Assembly: GCA_948567375.1 (NCBI GenBank)
Contig: OX419758.1
Location: 4,841,001 to 4,905,000 of the forward strand
Origin: Lunularia cruciata
Lineage: Eukaryota > Streptophyta > Marchantiopsida > Lunulariales > Lunulariaceae
Direction: 5' to 3'
Length of the DNA stretch: 64,000 bases
The notes beneath the pieces were generated by a model. It worked only from the letters and a program-made list of their open reading frames with translations. It was not told the origin of the DNA and made no database searches. The translations under genes and the position numbers were made by a program. Shown one piece after another: positions 22,044-33,400 of this stretch; positions within the stretch are counted from its first letter, which is position 1, and the number at the start of each line of letters is the position of its first letter.

Positions 22044-22492
22044 TGTAAAAGACCAAGACCAAGAAGAAAAATAGGAGAATGGAAACTCACATTGGGACAC
22101 TTGAATGAGAGAAAACTCCAAATGCCTAGCATGAGCTTTGGCTTTGGTATTTATAAGTAACATACAAGGCCTTTGAGAAGCTTCTCAAGAAGCTTCCTTG
22201 AGCCGCTTCTCAAGAAGCTTCCTTGAGCCGCTTTCTTAAAGTGCAAGCCAAGTTAACTAGGAAGCTTCTCAAGAAACTTCTTCTAGAAGCCACCTACTTG
22301 GCGTGCAAGCTAAGCTAGTTAAAGGCTTCTAGAACCTTCCTTCTAGGAGCTACCTACTTGGAGTGCAAGTTAACTAGTTGGGAAGCTTCCCAAGAAGCTT
22401 CCTAGATGCTTTTGGAATATTCTAGGCTAATTTGGCTTATTCTCTACTTTGTTAGCCTTACTAACTATGTCGCTAAACTCCATACAGTTACA
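22044..22492 (-). repeat. G4 5' LTR
   Basis: A 449-bp LTR, partner of 16828-17238. It has a TATA box at 22148-22155 and its own heat-shock-like triple CTTCTAGAACCTTCC at 22326-22340. It is followed by the CCTTG duplication at 22493-22497. Confidence 0.9.
22326..22340 (-). promoter_or_regulatory. Heat-shock-element-like site in G4 5' LTR
   Basis: This fits nTTCnnGAAnnTTCn exactly, about 170 bp upstream of the LTR TATA box in transcription direction. The neighbouring sequence has further GAAGCTTC blocks. Confidence 0.4.
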
Positions 22493-23188
22493 CCTTGGTG
22501 GCCAAATGTGAACAGACTGGAAGCATCCTTGGGTTGGCAAAATTCTATCATTGCTATATTAGAGGATTTAGTGTCATTGCCAAGGCCTTCATGGAGCTGA
22601 CCAAGCTTACACAAGAGTGATGAGTAGGAGAGAACTTCTGTAGAGCTCAAGAAGAGGTTGACATCTGCTCCTATTTTGAGGAGACCAATAAGAAGACAAC
22701 CATTTCAAGTTCACACTAATTGGATTATGTTGGGGATTGGAGCAATGCTCACCCAACATGATGATGAGAGGAAAGAGTTTGTGGTGGCCTTTGCTAGTTG
22801 CTCCAACAATTCAGCGGAGGTAAAGTATAGTTCATATGAGGGAGAGTGCTTGGCAATAGTTTGGGCAGTAGCACATTTTCAATGTTACATTTTTGGTAAT
22901 CCCTTTACTTTCATCACTGATCATCAGTTTGGTTTTTGGAGTATGACAAGCTTTTGAGGAAGCTTGCACGATGGGTTGTGATTTTACAAGAGTATAATTT
23001 CATGGTTATCAGAGACTGAGAGTGGTGAACCATGATGCATATGGGTTGAATAGAAACTCACGTCCCAGATAGTAGGATCAGACCAAAGCACATTGGCATG
23101 GTGAGATAGATGAGGAGATGGTTCTATGTTGGTATGCATCTGCCTTTCTTAGTATATTTTTTGAGGATTTGGTGATATCTCTCTCAAC
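22493..23188 (+). pseudogene. G2a RNase H remnant
   Basis: The plus strand encodes APILRRPIRRQPFQVHTNWI, then MLTQHDDERKEFVVAFASCS and SYEGECLAIVWAVAHFQCYI, close to G2b at 31912-32250. This is the RNase H domain. It ends at the solo G3 LTR. It is a fossil. Confidence 0.75.
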
Positions 23189-23802
23189 TATAATACCAAT
23201 AACTAGATAGATGATCTAGAGATGAAATTTAGGATGGTGACATCTAGAAGGATGTTACACATGATGGAGAATTTATATTAGATATAAATATCACCAAAAG
23301 AGCACTTCTACTAATAGGGCAAAAGCCAAAATAGGCATGAAAACTATAGAGGCAATTTTGGAGGCCTAAACAGATGAATTAGGCCTAAAAAATGTGCAGA
23401 TCCCTCCCCCTCCCAACCTTCTAAAAAAATGAAAGGTTGGCCTTTTGTCCTCCTTGGTTTGCCTTGCCAAGAGCTTTCCAATAGTACCTCACTCACATGA
23501 TTTTGAGATTCCTACAAGAAGATTCCCTAAAAGATTCCCTCCAATCAAAGCTTGTTTGACCAACCAAGTGGGACCATGACCAGCATGTCACCCATCCAAG
23601 CAAGTAATCTAAGGGTGGAGCTTGCTGCCAAGTCACCTATCCATGTACCTAATCCTATGGTGGAGCTTCCTTGGAGAAGATCCTCTTTGGCTATATAATA
23701 AAGATAAGGTGCTCTTTTGGGGCATTGGAGGATTGAGTGTGAAATCTGTGTTTTCTCTCTTGTATTTCTTTTGAAGAGTTCTCTTGTCCTTGGAGTATTA
23801 CA
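23189..23802 (+). repeat. Solo LTR of the G3 family
   Basis: A 614-bp LTR reads TATAATACCAATAAC at its start and GGAGTATTACA at its end, like the G3a and G3b LTRs. The flanks TCAAC (23184-23188) and TCAGT (23803-23807) are a target duplication with two transitions. A TATA box (TATATAATAAA) lies at 23692-23702. It probably arose by LTR-LTR recombination. Confidence 0.8.
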
Positions 23803-24713
23803 TCAGTGCATACATGAGGATTTATTGAGGTCACAAATCCTAAGAGTGGAGATAAAGGTATAGTTTAGCAAGACATTCATGATGATGTCTTATCGATGGA
23901 GTATCTTTGCACTGGTGTTGAGGGTGGCACGATTGGGACCAAGGAGATAGATCATGTTCTTCAACAAGGCAAATAGATCAGATTGGAGTGCAAACACCTG
24001 CTACATGTATGGGAGGATGGTAGAGTGTGAGTAGTACCACTTCTATCTTAGAGACCACACTTGGTCCGTCATGCTCATGAAGAGCAAGGACATTTTGGAA
24101 TAAAGCATACATATAGCTTACTCTAGAGTCATTATTGGTGGCATAGTATGCAAACCAATGTACAACAATTTGTTGCTAGAATTTTGGTTTGTGACCAAGT
24201 AAGAGCATCATTTAATGCTCCTAGTCACAGTTACAACCACTACCCATCATGGGATGGGATTAACGTTGGAGTTTAGACTTTGCTGGACCTTTACTATTGA
24301 TTGTGAGATATTATTCGTATGTTTTGGTGATAGTGGAAGACTTCTCCATGTGAATTGAGTTGCTAACACTTCTTGAGAAGTCCAATGGGGGATGGCTTAC
24401 TTGTTCTTGGATTGGGTTCTCAATCATTTTGGTGAACTAGCTGAGGTTTGACTGATCAGGGTATAAAGTTCTTAGGGGAGTTTCAGGTCTAATGTGACAA
24501 GGCTTTGATTGATCATCATACTATCTCCCGAGATCACCCTAAGGTAGATGGCTTAGCAAAGAGAGTGGTTCAAACAATGAAGAGAGGATTGTGGAAGTAT
24601 GGTTTGCAAAGATGTCACTTGGGAGATTGGGATCTCCAATTACCTTGTCGGCCATGGGCTATCAATTCAGTTGGCAAGCCTTCTTAGCATCCTCTCTCCT
24701 TACTTTCTATGCT
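23803..24713 (+). pseudogene. G2a integrase remnant, left part
   Basis: The plus strand is homologous to G2b 32430-33340: the zinc-binding region near 24060-24200, the core up to 24560, and the stretch encoding GLWKYGLQRCHLGDWDLQLP. It stops at the target duplication ATGCT (24709-24713) of element E3. It is a fossil. Confidence 0.7.
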
Positions 24714-24899
24714 TGTGGTACACACATTTTTGTTTTTTTAAAGTTTTCATCATATTTTGAAGAAGTGTATAGACAAAGTTGTATTGTACCTATATGGCAT
24801 CGAAAGGCAAAGAATGGTGTCTTTGGGTTGTAACCCAAAGTAAAGTGACTTCATGTTAGACACAAAGTACTCAGATTGGTTGTATTAGCATTCAACCCA
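24714..24899 (+). mobile_element. E3, left piece (5' terminus)
   Basis: This starts TGTGGTACACACATTTTTG and matches the E1 leader through GGTGTCTTTGGGTTG up to CATTCAACCCA. It breaks off at ACCCA (24895-24899), and the rest of the element resumes at 34769. The left flank ATGCT pairs with ATGTT at 37783-37787. Confidence 0.75.
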
Positions 24900-25351
24900 T
24901 GTCACGCTATTTATAGTGTCTCATCTAGATTGCTCCGACATTGGAGTTGCAATAATAGTAGTTAGAGTTATTTCAGCAGTTTCTCAAAGACCACTTTTTG
25001 ATGGTCAGATTTTGTGTTTGGGGTACTAACTTCACGGTGGAGCCCACCATCACTTTGCATTGTTTGCACCGTCGAGTGTGCCATCAATAGGACTGTTAGG
25101 GTTTAGACCTAGCTTGAGTCTATGGGGTATACTTTCAAAGTGCAGCTCCAGAGAGCTCACTTCTTTGATGTTGAGCCTTCGAGTTCTTGGCTATGGTGGA
25201 CAGAGGCCAACGAACGTCACCTAGATTCTTTATGCTTGAGTGTGTGTGGCTTGACTGTAATCAGTGCCCAATTGTTGGCGGTTTATAGAGTGACAGATCA
25301 AGTACTAATCTAAGTTGAGTTGAGTTGAGAGTGGTAAACAATTTGATTACA
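24900..25351 (+). repeat. G2b 5' LTR core
   Basis: A 452-bp repeat, TGTCACGC...TTGATTACA, pairs with 34213-34663 and with G2a 38642-39078. The 3' copies have an additional roughly 100-bp block on both sides that the 5' copy lacks (see 34107-34212 and 34664-34768). Confidence 0.75.
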
Positions 25352-26758
25352 TCAGAGAAGTGAAGTCAGGGAGAAATTGGGTGTAGGAACTTTGAGTGTT
25401 GGTGGTATCTCCAAGCCCGATGGATTGCTGGTAGCTCAATTCAAGTTGAGTTTTTCCCTAGTGTGTAAAGCTTGTTCAAGTGATGCAGATTTGGTAGTAA
25501 GGCAGACGGTGTGCGGAAGGGCTGGCCAATTTTTGAGCAAAGAAGGAGCAAATTTTGAGCAGTGGTTGTGATTTTGAGCTCAAGAGGTGAAAGCATGACC
25601 AATTTGTTGCAAGTTGAGCTCAGAAAGTCAAATTGAAGGTGAAGTTGGGAAGCTATTCTCATGAATTTGTGATTTGGAGAAACTAGTGTTTTCAATTTGG
25701 CTTGAGTAGAAAGTTAGTGGAGGATTTGGCGGACAGCCAACTTTAGGGTTTATGTCAAATTTTGGCCAGATTTGGAGGAGTTTTGCTAGTTTGGAGGACT
25801 TTTGCAAGTTTGGAGAAGTTTTTGCCAATTTTGGAGGAGGTTTGAAGTGGCAAGAAGAAAGGCCTCATGTGGCTGAATTTTGGCATTTCAAGGCATAGGG
25901 CTATGGGCTATGAGAGGCTACAAAGGCCTAGAAGGGCCAGCAAGCCAGCTTGGTGGCATGAGACTAGCTAGTTTAGAGTAGATCTTGGTCATTGGTTGGC
26001 AAAGTCTGCCTTTCTTGCTAGATTGTGAGCAACAAGGTTTGACCCCTAGATCTCTTGTTCCTAGATTGGTGCCCTAGCTAACTGATATACCCTCACTTGT
26101 TGTCCTATTGACTATGGCACTGTTATCTATACACATGTAGCTTTGGCTAGGAGAAGCAGTTTGATCTATTCTTGGTGATCTTGGTAGCATAGGACTTAGA
26201 TACAAACTTCTCTTATGTCAAATGCCAAATGGTGGCAGAGTTAGTCACGTGTTGTGTTATGAGATGGAGTGTTTTTGTTTACATTTCTTGTGATTGGACC
26301 CCCTTCATTCTCTGCTTCTTGTTTGTGCACCACGTTTGTGTGAGGTGCCATGACTTTTGAGTGTTGGTGCTCTAATGGGCTCTCGCTAGTGAGGCTGGAG
26401 TGATGACTAGTCAAACTACCTTTGTTTCTCTCTAGTGAGGCAGGAAGTGATGACTTGTAGAGCATGAGAGTGCATGTTATGATGGCAGGTTACAAGTTGC
26501 CCTTTCTCCTAGTGTAGTTATCTCGATTAAAGTTACATTAGTGGGTGGTGCTTAGTTGGTATTAGCACTTGGTGGTGTTGGCACTTGGTGGTGTTGGCAC
26601 TTGGTGGGGTACTTGCGGTTGCAGTTGGTGATTTTGGTTGCAGTTGTGGTTGCTTTGTCACAATGGAGTTCTTTGGAGATTCCAAAGGAGATAGCCCTGC
26701 AGTATGTAGTGAGTTTACTTGAAGTGGTACTCGATATCAGCTTGTATCTCAAGTCCCA
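25352..26758 (+). other. G2b leader
   Basis: This 1.4-kb untranslated leader separates LTR and gag. It has no conserved ORF; G2c has a matching leader at 56041-57279. A short GGTGTTGGCACTTGGT repeat lies at about 26565-26610. No standard tRNA-Met primer site follows the LTR. Confidence 0.5.
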
Positions 26759-27682
26759 ATGAGGGAGGAGGTTGACTTTGAGTTGGAGTTAGACACAGGA
26801 GCTGATTCAGTTGAGAGTGTACTTGGTGTGTCCACACCGTTGTTGTGGGACATGGACAAGATTTATGGAGCCTCCAAAGGCCCTAGGCGTTACTCTGGTA
26901 CAATGGGTACCATTGAGTTGGATGACTTCATCCAAGAGTTTGATAGTTGGTGTGATCTACAGCGTATGTGGAACCTGACTTTGTTTACACCCTTCATGGC
27001 ATGGAAGGGGTTGTTTCAGCATCTGGAGGGTCCGCCAATGGATGACTACCATGAGTTTGGGAGAGCTCATTTGGAGGAGATTGAGTTATGGAGACAGTAT
27101 TGGTCTCTAGCCTATGTCTCCATCACTTCAAGTTTGGTAGCCAAGAGTAGATTGGCTGTACCTACAAGTTCTAGCTCAAGTAGTGTTAGTGGAGCTAATG
27201 GAGGTGCACTAGCTGGAGATAGTGCTACTACGAGTGGAGGTACCGCTGCAAGAGGTGGTGTGGTACCGGGGTTTAACCCCATGGTGGAGTTCTTCCAATG
27301 TTTGAGGTAGAACTACCAGGGAGTGCGGACAAACAAGCTGAGGAGCTTGTAGGAATTCCAGCGGAAGGCAAGAGAGAGCTTATGCGAGGCATACACTCGC
27401 ATGAGGCGGCTGATTGATTTCACTCAAGGAGTTACTAAGGCCCAAGCAGTCCAGTTTTGGTATGGGATACTAGACAAGGAGTTACAACGTAGAGTTTGTG
27501 ATAGTATGTTGCTACATGCTACTTTGCCCACTTTGGTAGTAGTCTTTGGTTTGGCTGAGCATATTGAGCTCAACATGGTGGAGGAGAGGGTGGTGACATC
27601 TGGATTTGGTAGAGAGACCTCATCTATAGTTGTGACTTCTTCTAGAGTGCAGCAGAGTGCACCACGCCTAGTTGGTTTTTGA
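26759..27682 (+). pseudogene. G2b gag remnant, capsid part
   Basis: The plus strand encodes a gag-type capsid region: YSGTMGTIELDDFIQEFDSW, FMAWKGLFQHLEGPPMDDYH, IELWRQYWSLAYVSITSS, a Ser/Gly-rich linker, then RRLIDFTQGVTKAQAVQFWY and LRRRVCDS-like leucine-rich helices. The same blocks occur in G2c on the minus strand (55480-56010). It is a fossil. Confidence 0.75.
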
Positions 27683-27759
27683 GGACAAGTTGGACAGCCC
27701 AAATCCTATGGAGCAAGTGGAGGGCCTAGTGGAGTTAGACCCTTACCTTCATTTTTGGG

Positions 27760-27965
27760 TCAGCAATAGCCAATGAGTGGTGGTGTTGCTTGTTGGATTT
27801 GTGATGGATCTCACTATAGGAGAGAGTGTACTTAGGGCAATGGACCTGATACTTCTAGTGCATCATAGCCAGCACAACGGCATTGTGAGCACTGCCACAG
27901 ATTTGGTCACACTAGTGACCGGTGCTTTGACCTACACCCAGAGTTACGGATTGGTAGGGCTGCTA
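27760..27965 (+). pseudogene. G2b gag zinc knuckles
   Basis: Two Cys/His clusters appear in succession: CWICDGSHYRREC near 27805-27830 and CEHCHRFGHTSDRCF near 27888-27930, a CCHC type. These are the nucleic-acid-binding end of gag. The equivalent first cluster in G2c lies beside the G3a insertion at 41445. Confidence 0.7.
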
Positions 27966-28830
27966 TGGCAAGTAGTAGAGGAGCTCCAATTCATGGAGGA
28001 CGAGGTGTTAGAGGTGGTGGTAGAGGATCTACACCTTGTAGGGGTGCAGTACCTGCCCTTACTTCTGATACAACTATGGCTACTCAGATTGAGCAGTTGG
28101 AGCAGAGATTAGCTAGTATGGCTATTGCTCAGAGGAGATCAAATTTGGATGTTGAGGCTTCCTCATATGCTGGTGATAGAGATGCTTTGGATTTCATGTG
28201 CGGAGTAGCACAGGTGGATGCATCTGCAATAGTGACTAGGAGTGCAGTACGTGCTCTAGAGCCTAAAGGAGCATCAATGGAGTTGGATCCATAGAGAGGA
28301 GAGGTTGGGAGACAGGTCAGACTTCCTTAGTCTTTCATGCTATCAAAGGCATTGCAGATGACATCCATGGTTCCTAGACGTCCTAGTGCATGTGTGGTAG
28401 GTGGTGATGGAGTACATGATGGACTACCAACTAGTCAGCCACTTACTACTACACAGACTGAGTCTAGCATGATGTTGGGGGCGGCTCAGCTGATTATGCG
28501 GCATCCTTTGTTTTTGGCCAGTGACATGTTTGCATTGGGAGTTGACCCCGCCCCAGTGTTTTGGTTGGCTGCCACGCTTTGTGAGAGTAGGGATGATGCA
28601 ATTCCTACTACAGGAGCAGCGGTGGTTGGTAGTGGAGCTGACTTGGTTGAGGAGCATGGGATCCGTACAGTGACCAATGGTTTATGGCAGGCAGTAGTGA
28701 CTAGACTAGAAGAGCTGCCAGATAGACCGGCCTTTGAGAGACCTTGGTTCACACCTGGTGTTGTCCTATTGGATAACCAAATGGGGATTTTTTGTTTGGT
28801 GGGACCTTTAAGGAAGGTCTATACACCATA
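27965..28830 (+). pseudogene. G2b gag-pol spacer
   Basis: Plus-strand ORFs continue downstream of the knuckles: a Gly/Arg-rich stretch (SRGAPIHGGRGVRGGGRG), a short helix (QIEQLEQRLASMAIAQ) and a region of unknown fold ending in CLVGPLRKVYTP, which leads into the protease. G2c keeps the last part as VGPLTKVYIPLRVLL. It is a fossil. Confidence 0.55.
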
Positions 28831-29150
28831 GAGAGTCTTGTTAGACTCTGGTGTGCAACCTCTTATGTTGGGGAAGGCTGAAGTTGTCGGTCTAGAGTTA
28901 CTTATGAAGAAGACCAATGTGGAGAGGTGTCCATTTCAGATCCAGACATCTCTAGGTGATGGTTTGACACAATACATCACACGTGGAGAGCTTGTTGTCC
29001 AAGTTTAGCCTGGTCATCCGACTGATAGCTTGGTGGTGAGAGCTCAGGCTATTGCAACAATAGCTAAGTCATATGATGTGCTAGTTGGGGGAACAATGTT
29101 ATACCTTTGGGTTTTGAGCATTGACTATTGAGAGGAGATAGCCTCCTACC
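28831..29150 (+). pseudogene. G2b aspartic protease remnant
   Basis: The plus strand reads RVLLDSGVQPLMLGKAEVVG, an aspartic-protease active-site loop (DSG), then RCPFQIQTSLGDG and, further on, a YDVLVG-type segment ending near YPLGF, in the usual place upstream of the next pol domain. G2c has the same at 40400-40670. It is a fossil. Confidence 0.7.
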
Positions 29151-29547
29151 ATGTTAGCAGTCTGGTGAGGGATAGGTATGTTGCCTACTAGTATGCTTCA
29201 ATAGTGGCAGTCTTGGCTCACTACAGTCTGGGACCATGGCAGCATCAATTTTAGCTTTCAATGGTGCAATTACTTGGCCTCGTGACTTGTTGGAGGGGAA
29301 CACCCATGCAGATGATACTCCTGTACTAGAGGACATCACTTTGATTTGGAGTACGAGTGGGATTGTTCCATCCACCTTGGATGTTCCATTGTGGAGTTTA
29401 GAGGAGGCATTGCAACATCATGCAAATCAGTTGTTGCAGTAGGCTTGGAGTGGAGCCTTCGTACCATCAAGAGATGAGTGTGAGGATGAGCCTCCATAGT
29501 CACTTACTTTGACACCTTTGGATACCACACTCATTGCTTGGTAGTAT
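29151..29547 (+). other. G2b protease-methyltransferase spacer
   Basis: This spacer has coding character (short ORF fragments such as GAITWPRDLLEGNTHADDTP) but no domain I recognise. It is conserved in G2c (minus, about 40000-40200), so it belongs to the family. Confidence 0.45.
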
Positions 29548-30535
29548 CCCGTAGAGGGGATATGCCTATTGGAGTTGTTTGGTGGGATCAGCACCAGACT
29601 AGCTATGGTATTACAGGCGGGTATACAAGTACAGAGGTACTTGTATGTAGAGAGAGATGAAACTGCTAGACAAGTCTCTCTACATCATGTGGCACACTTG
29701 GCCTATTGATATATGGAGTTATTACTGATGTTAGCAGTCAGAGGTTACCATAAGGCCCTACCAGTAGACATTTCCTTATTGGGGGCGCATGATCTAGAGA
29801 GACATGGGCCTATTCACTTGGTGATTTTTGGATGGCCATGTCAGGAACATACACGTGTTGGTAGAGGTTTGGGTCTTCAAGATCCTTGTTCTAGTGTGTT
29901 TTGGGAGATGTTACGGATATTACGACATCTCTAGGTTCATCAGTCTATTTCTCCAGCTTACCTTTTGGAGAATGTTCCTTTGATGGGTGATTCTTGCACT
30001 AGAGTGGTGGCGAGTACACATTAGGTCCATTCTTGGATGGGACCTGCTGTATTGTTAGATGCAGCGAGAGTAGGATCACGGGCTCACCGTCTTCATCTTT
30101 GGTAGACAAACTTCTTACCCAAAGAGGTTCTACAACGTGCTTATGATGGGATTCAACGACTTGACCACATCCTTGTTGATGATATCTTGGATGTTGGACG
30201 TCAATCTCAGACAGTGGTAGTGGCTGATAGGTCACCTATAGCAATGGTGAACCTAGTTGGACAGCCTAGAGCCACATTTCCCACACTCATGAGTTTCCCA
30301 AGCTCTCATGCTTTTCAAAAGGGAGGACCTAGACTTGTTTGGGACTCATAGTTACAGCAGTTGGTGGAGCCCAACGTTGATGACAGAGAGTGAGCGATGG
30401 GTTTTTGTACCAATATTACCATTGTTCCAACAGTGTCAGAGGCATCCAAGCGTAAGGTGTTAGGTCAAGCTATGGACTTGAACTGTTTGACTTGGATTTT
30501 GAGCCTTGGCTTGGCAGAGCAGCGTATGATGCACT
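29548..30535 (+). pseudogene. Cytosine-5 DNA methyltransferase domain in G2b (DNMT3-like)
   Basis: One plus-strand frame carries the C5-methyltransferase motifs in order. Motif I (AdoMet binding) reads GICLLELFGGISTRLAMVL (from 29557). Motif IV with the catalytic Cys reads IFGWPCQEHT (PCQ at 29836-29844), followed by GRGLGLQDP and FWEMLRIL. Motif VI reads YLLENVP (ENV at 29968-29976). Motif VIII reads VGSRAHRLRLWWTNF (about 30070-30108). Motif IX/X is the AMGF...KVLGQAMDLN end (about 30394-30480). Motif order is canonical, as in DNMT3 and unlike the rearranged plant DRM order. The reaction would be transfer of a methyl group from AdoMet to C5 of cytosine. It lies between protease and reverse transcriptase. 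It is a fossil copy with several breaks. Confidence 0.85.
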
Positions 30536-31075
30536 TGATAGGTATCACCACTTGGACACTTGTGAGCCCTGTGCCTATCAAGACAATTCAAGCACATGCT
30601 GGGAGTGATGGACCGAGTGGACATGGTATTCTTGGGACACATCCATTAGCTACTAGGGAGAGTGGTCTACTTGGAGTCCATCCAGGTGAGCATGTGCTAC
30701 TTGGATTACACCCTTGGTCCACATGGGATGCAACTAGAGGACGTGTGGAGCTTGCAGCCAGAGTGGAGGGAGTTTTTCACATAGAGGTTGGGACCTCTAG
30801 TGGTTAAGAGCATGACACTATTGCTCCCAAGGGCCCAATGTAGCAGCCTGTTAGTAAGTCTTCAACTCCTACTACAGTTACAGAGGATACTTGTGAGCCA
30901 GATCTTGGACCCAAGCTTATTAGAGAGGAAAGACGGAGGGTTTGGAGGTTCTTGAGGAGCCACACGAGTTGTTTTGCCTTCAATATGAAGGATTTGGGTG
31001 CTCTGAAGGGACCTAGTATACAAATTGAGTTGACTAGTGATACACTAGTTTTCCAATGTTCTTATTGATATTGTG
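30536..31075 (+). other. G2b methyltransferase-reverse transcriptase spacer
   Basis: This stretch continues the methyltransferase frame for a while (TTWTLVSPVPIKTIQAHAG, then short repeats of the form LLGVHPGEHVLLGLHPW). I see no known domain. It could be a linker between the extra module and the polymerase. Confidence 0.4.
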
Positions 31076-31870
31076 AGATGGAGAGGACATTGATCCAGAG
31101 TTGGAGTAGTGACCTTTTTGAGGCTGGTTTGGTGGAGATTTCACATGAAGAGTATGCATCAGCAATAGTGATGCCAACCAAGAAGGATATGCATGGCAAT
31201 TATATAGATAGGTGGATGTGTGGAGATTACCGTCCTATCAACCAATAGACTAGGGCTGATTGGTATGCCATGCCTACACCGGAGGAGATTTTTGTTGCAA
31301 TTGGGCATGCAAAGGTCTTTAGTACTTTGGATCTTCAAGTGGGATATCATCAATTGCCGATCAGGGAGGAGGATAAGTCCAAGATACCATTTTGGGCTAT
31401 TGATCCTCATGGCAAGGATAAGTTATATCAGTGGAGGTTCTTACCGTTTGGGTTGAAGAACACTCTTGTTGAGTTCCAAAGGGTCATGGATAGGATCCTA
31501 GCTGGATTGGATTTTGCTTGGTGTTATATTGATGACATTTTGGTCTATAGCAGTATTGTGGAGGAGCATGAGAGACAGTTGTTGGAGGTGTTTGAGAGGT
31601 TGAGATCTCATGGACTCAAATTACATCTTGGGAAGTGTAGGTTCTTCCACAAGCATGTTGAGTATTTGGGTCACACTATCTACCCCAGAGGACTTGGTGT
31701 TCAGTAGACCAAGGTGGAGGTTATTGCACGTATTCCTTGGCCTATGGATGCAAGCAGAGTGCAAGCATTCCTTGGGTTGGTGAACTTCTATCGCCGTTAT
31801 GTTAGAGGATTTAGTGCCATTGCCAAGGCCTTGACAAAGCTGACCAAGCTTACACAAGAGTGGTGTTGGA
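31076..31870 (+). pseudogene. G2b reverse transcriptase remnant
   Basis: The plus strand encodes SAIVMPTKKDMHGN, RMCGDYRPIN-type fingers, KVFSTLDLQVGYHQLPIREE, KLYQWRFLPFGLKNT, LDFAWCYIDDILVYSSIVEE (catalytic YxDD box at about 31515-31550) and KCRFFHKHVEYLGHTIYPRG. This is a gypsy-type reverse transcriptase. It is a fossil. Confidence 0.85.
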
Positions 31871-32430
31871 GAGATGAGTAGGAGAGAGCTTTTGTAGAGC
31901 TCAAGGAGAGGTTGACATCTGCTCCTATTTTGAGGAGACCAATCAGAGGACAACCATTTCAGGTTCATACTGATTGGAGTATGTTGGGGCTTGGAGCGGT
32001 GCTCACCCAGCATGATGATGAGGGGAAGGAGTTTGTGGTGGCTTATGCTAGTCGCTCCAACACTTTAGTGGAGGCAAAGTATAGTTCATATGAGGGAGAG
32101 TGCTTGGCAGCAGTTTGGGCAGTGGCACATTTCCAATGTTACCTATTTGGTAACCCCTCCACTCTCATCACTGATCATCAGCCGCTAAAGTGGTTGATGG
32201 AGTGTGACAAGCTTTCAAGGAAGCTTGCACAATGGGCTCTGATTTTATAGTAGTATGATTTCATGGTTGTTCACAGACCTGGAGTGGTGAACCGTGATGC
32301 AGATGGGTTGAGTAGAAATCAGTGTTCCAGTAAGTAGGATCAGACCGGAGCACGTTGGCATGGTGAGAAACAGATGAGGATGCCAACCTTTTTGTGTATA
32401 TTTTTAGACGCTTTGGTGGTATCTCCCTCA
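31871..32430 (+). pseudogene. G2b RNase H remnant
   Basis: The plus strand reads QPFQVHTDWSMLGLGAVLTQ, YSSYEGECLAAVWAVAHFQC and STLITDHQPLKWLMECDKLS, followed by a QYDFMVVHRPG-type end. This is the RNase H domain downstream of reverse transcriptase. It is a fossil. Confidence 0.8.
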
Positions 32431-32594
32431 GTGCATATAGGAGGAGTTATTGAGGTCACAGATCTAGAGAGTGAAGATATTGGTACAGTTCAGCGAGACA
32501 TTCATGATGATGTCTTAGTGATGGACTATCTTTGCATTGGTGTTGTGGGTGGCATAGTTGGGGCCAAGGAGAGAGACCGTGTTCTTCAGTGAGC

Positions 32595-33400
32595 CCAACG
32601 GTTCAGATTGGAGGGCAGACACCTTTTGCGTGTATGGGAGGATGGTAGAGTGCAAGTAGTACCACTTCCATCTCAGAGACCACAGTTGGTCCGTCATGCT
32701 CATGAGGAGCTAGGATATTTTGGAGTAAAGCATACATATAGCTTACTCCAGAGTCATTATTGGTGGCGCGGTATGCACACCAAGGTACAGTAGTTTGTTG
32801 CCAAATGTGTGGTTTGTGACCAAGTTAGAGCATCATTCAATGCTCCTACGCCACAATTACACCCATTACCTATCATGGGATTGGATTACCATTGGATTTT
32901 GGACTTTGCAAGACCTTTACCGCTAACTTTGAGACATCATCGGTATGTTTTGGTGATGGTGGAGCACTTTCCAAAGTGGATTGAGTTGGTGGCACTTCTT
33001 GACAAGTCTAGTGAAGGGACTACTTACTCATTCCTAGATCAAGTTCTTAGTCATTTTGGTGCACCATCTGAGGTTCTGACTGATCAGGGTACAGAGTTCT
33101 TGAGGGAATTTCAAGTCTTGTGTGACAAGGCTTTGATTGATCATTGTACTACATCTTGAGATCACCTTGAGGCAGATGGCTTAGGAAAGAGAGTGGTTCA
33201 AACGGTGAAGAGAGGATTGCAAAAGTATAGTTTGCAAAGAGGCCACTTGGGAGATTGGGATCTCCAGTTACCTTGGTTAGCCATGGGCTATCGGTTCAGC
33301 CGGCAAGTCTCCTTAGCATCCTTCTCTCCGTACTTTCTACTTTATGGACAAGATCCAGATTTACCTATAGCCATTCATTGAGATGCTATTGTAGTTGTGG
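32595..33400 (+). pseudogene. G2b integrase remnant
   Basis: Plus-strand integrase: the zinc-binding region (HAHEELGYFGVKHTYSLLQS ... CVVCDQVR), the core (GLDYHWILDFARPLPLTLRH, HFGAPSEVLTDQGTEFL) and a downstream helix-rich part ending YFLLYGQDPDLP. It lacks a chromodomain; a different C-terminal module follows. It is a fossil. Confidence 0.8.

Larger units (their letters stand above)
16828..22492 (-). mobile_element. G4: Ty3/gypsy chromovirus
   Basis: A 5.7-kb minus-strand element with LTRs at 22044-22492 (5') and 16828-17238 (3'), flanked by a perfect CCTTG duplication (16823-16827 and 22493-22497). It has a perfect tRNA-Met primer site (TGGTATCAGAGC on the minus strand, plus 22031-22042). 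The order is gag, protease, a short repeat region, reverse transcriptase, RNase H, integrase, chromodomain. Small size, short LTRs and a chromodomain suggest a Reina-like chromovirus. It looks whole in layout but is broken, with many breaks. Confidence 0.9.

Noticed and set aside
29713-30807. Host DNA methyltransferase gene next to a retroelement
   Set aside because: The domain lies between gypsy protease and reverse transcriptase on the same strand, and G2c has the same junction, so it belongs to the element.
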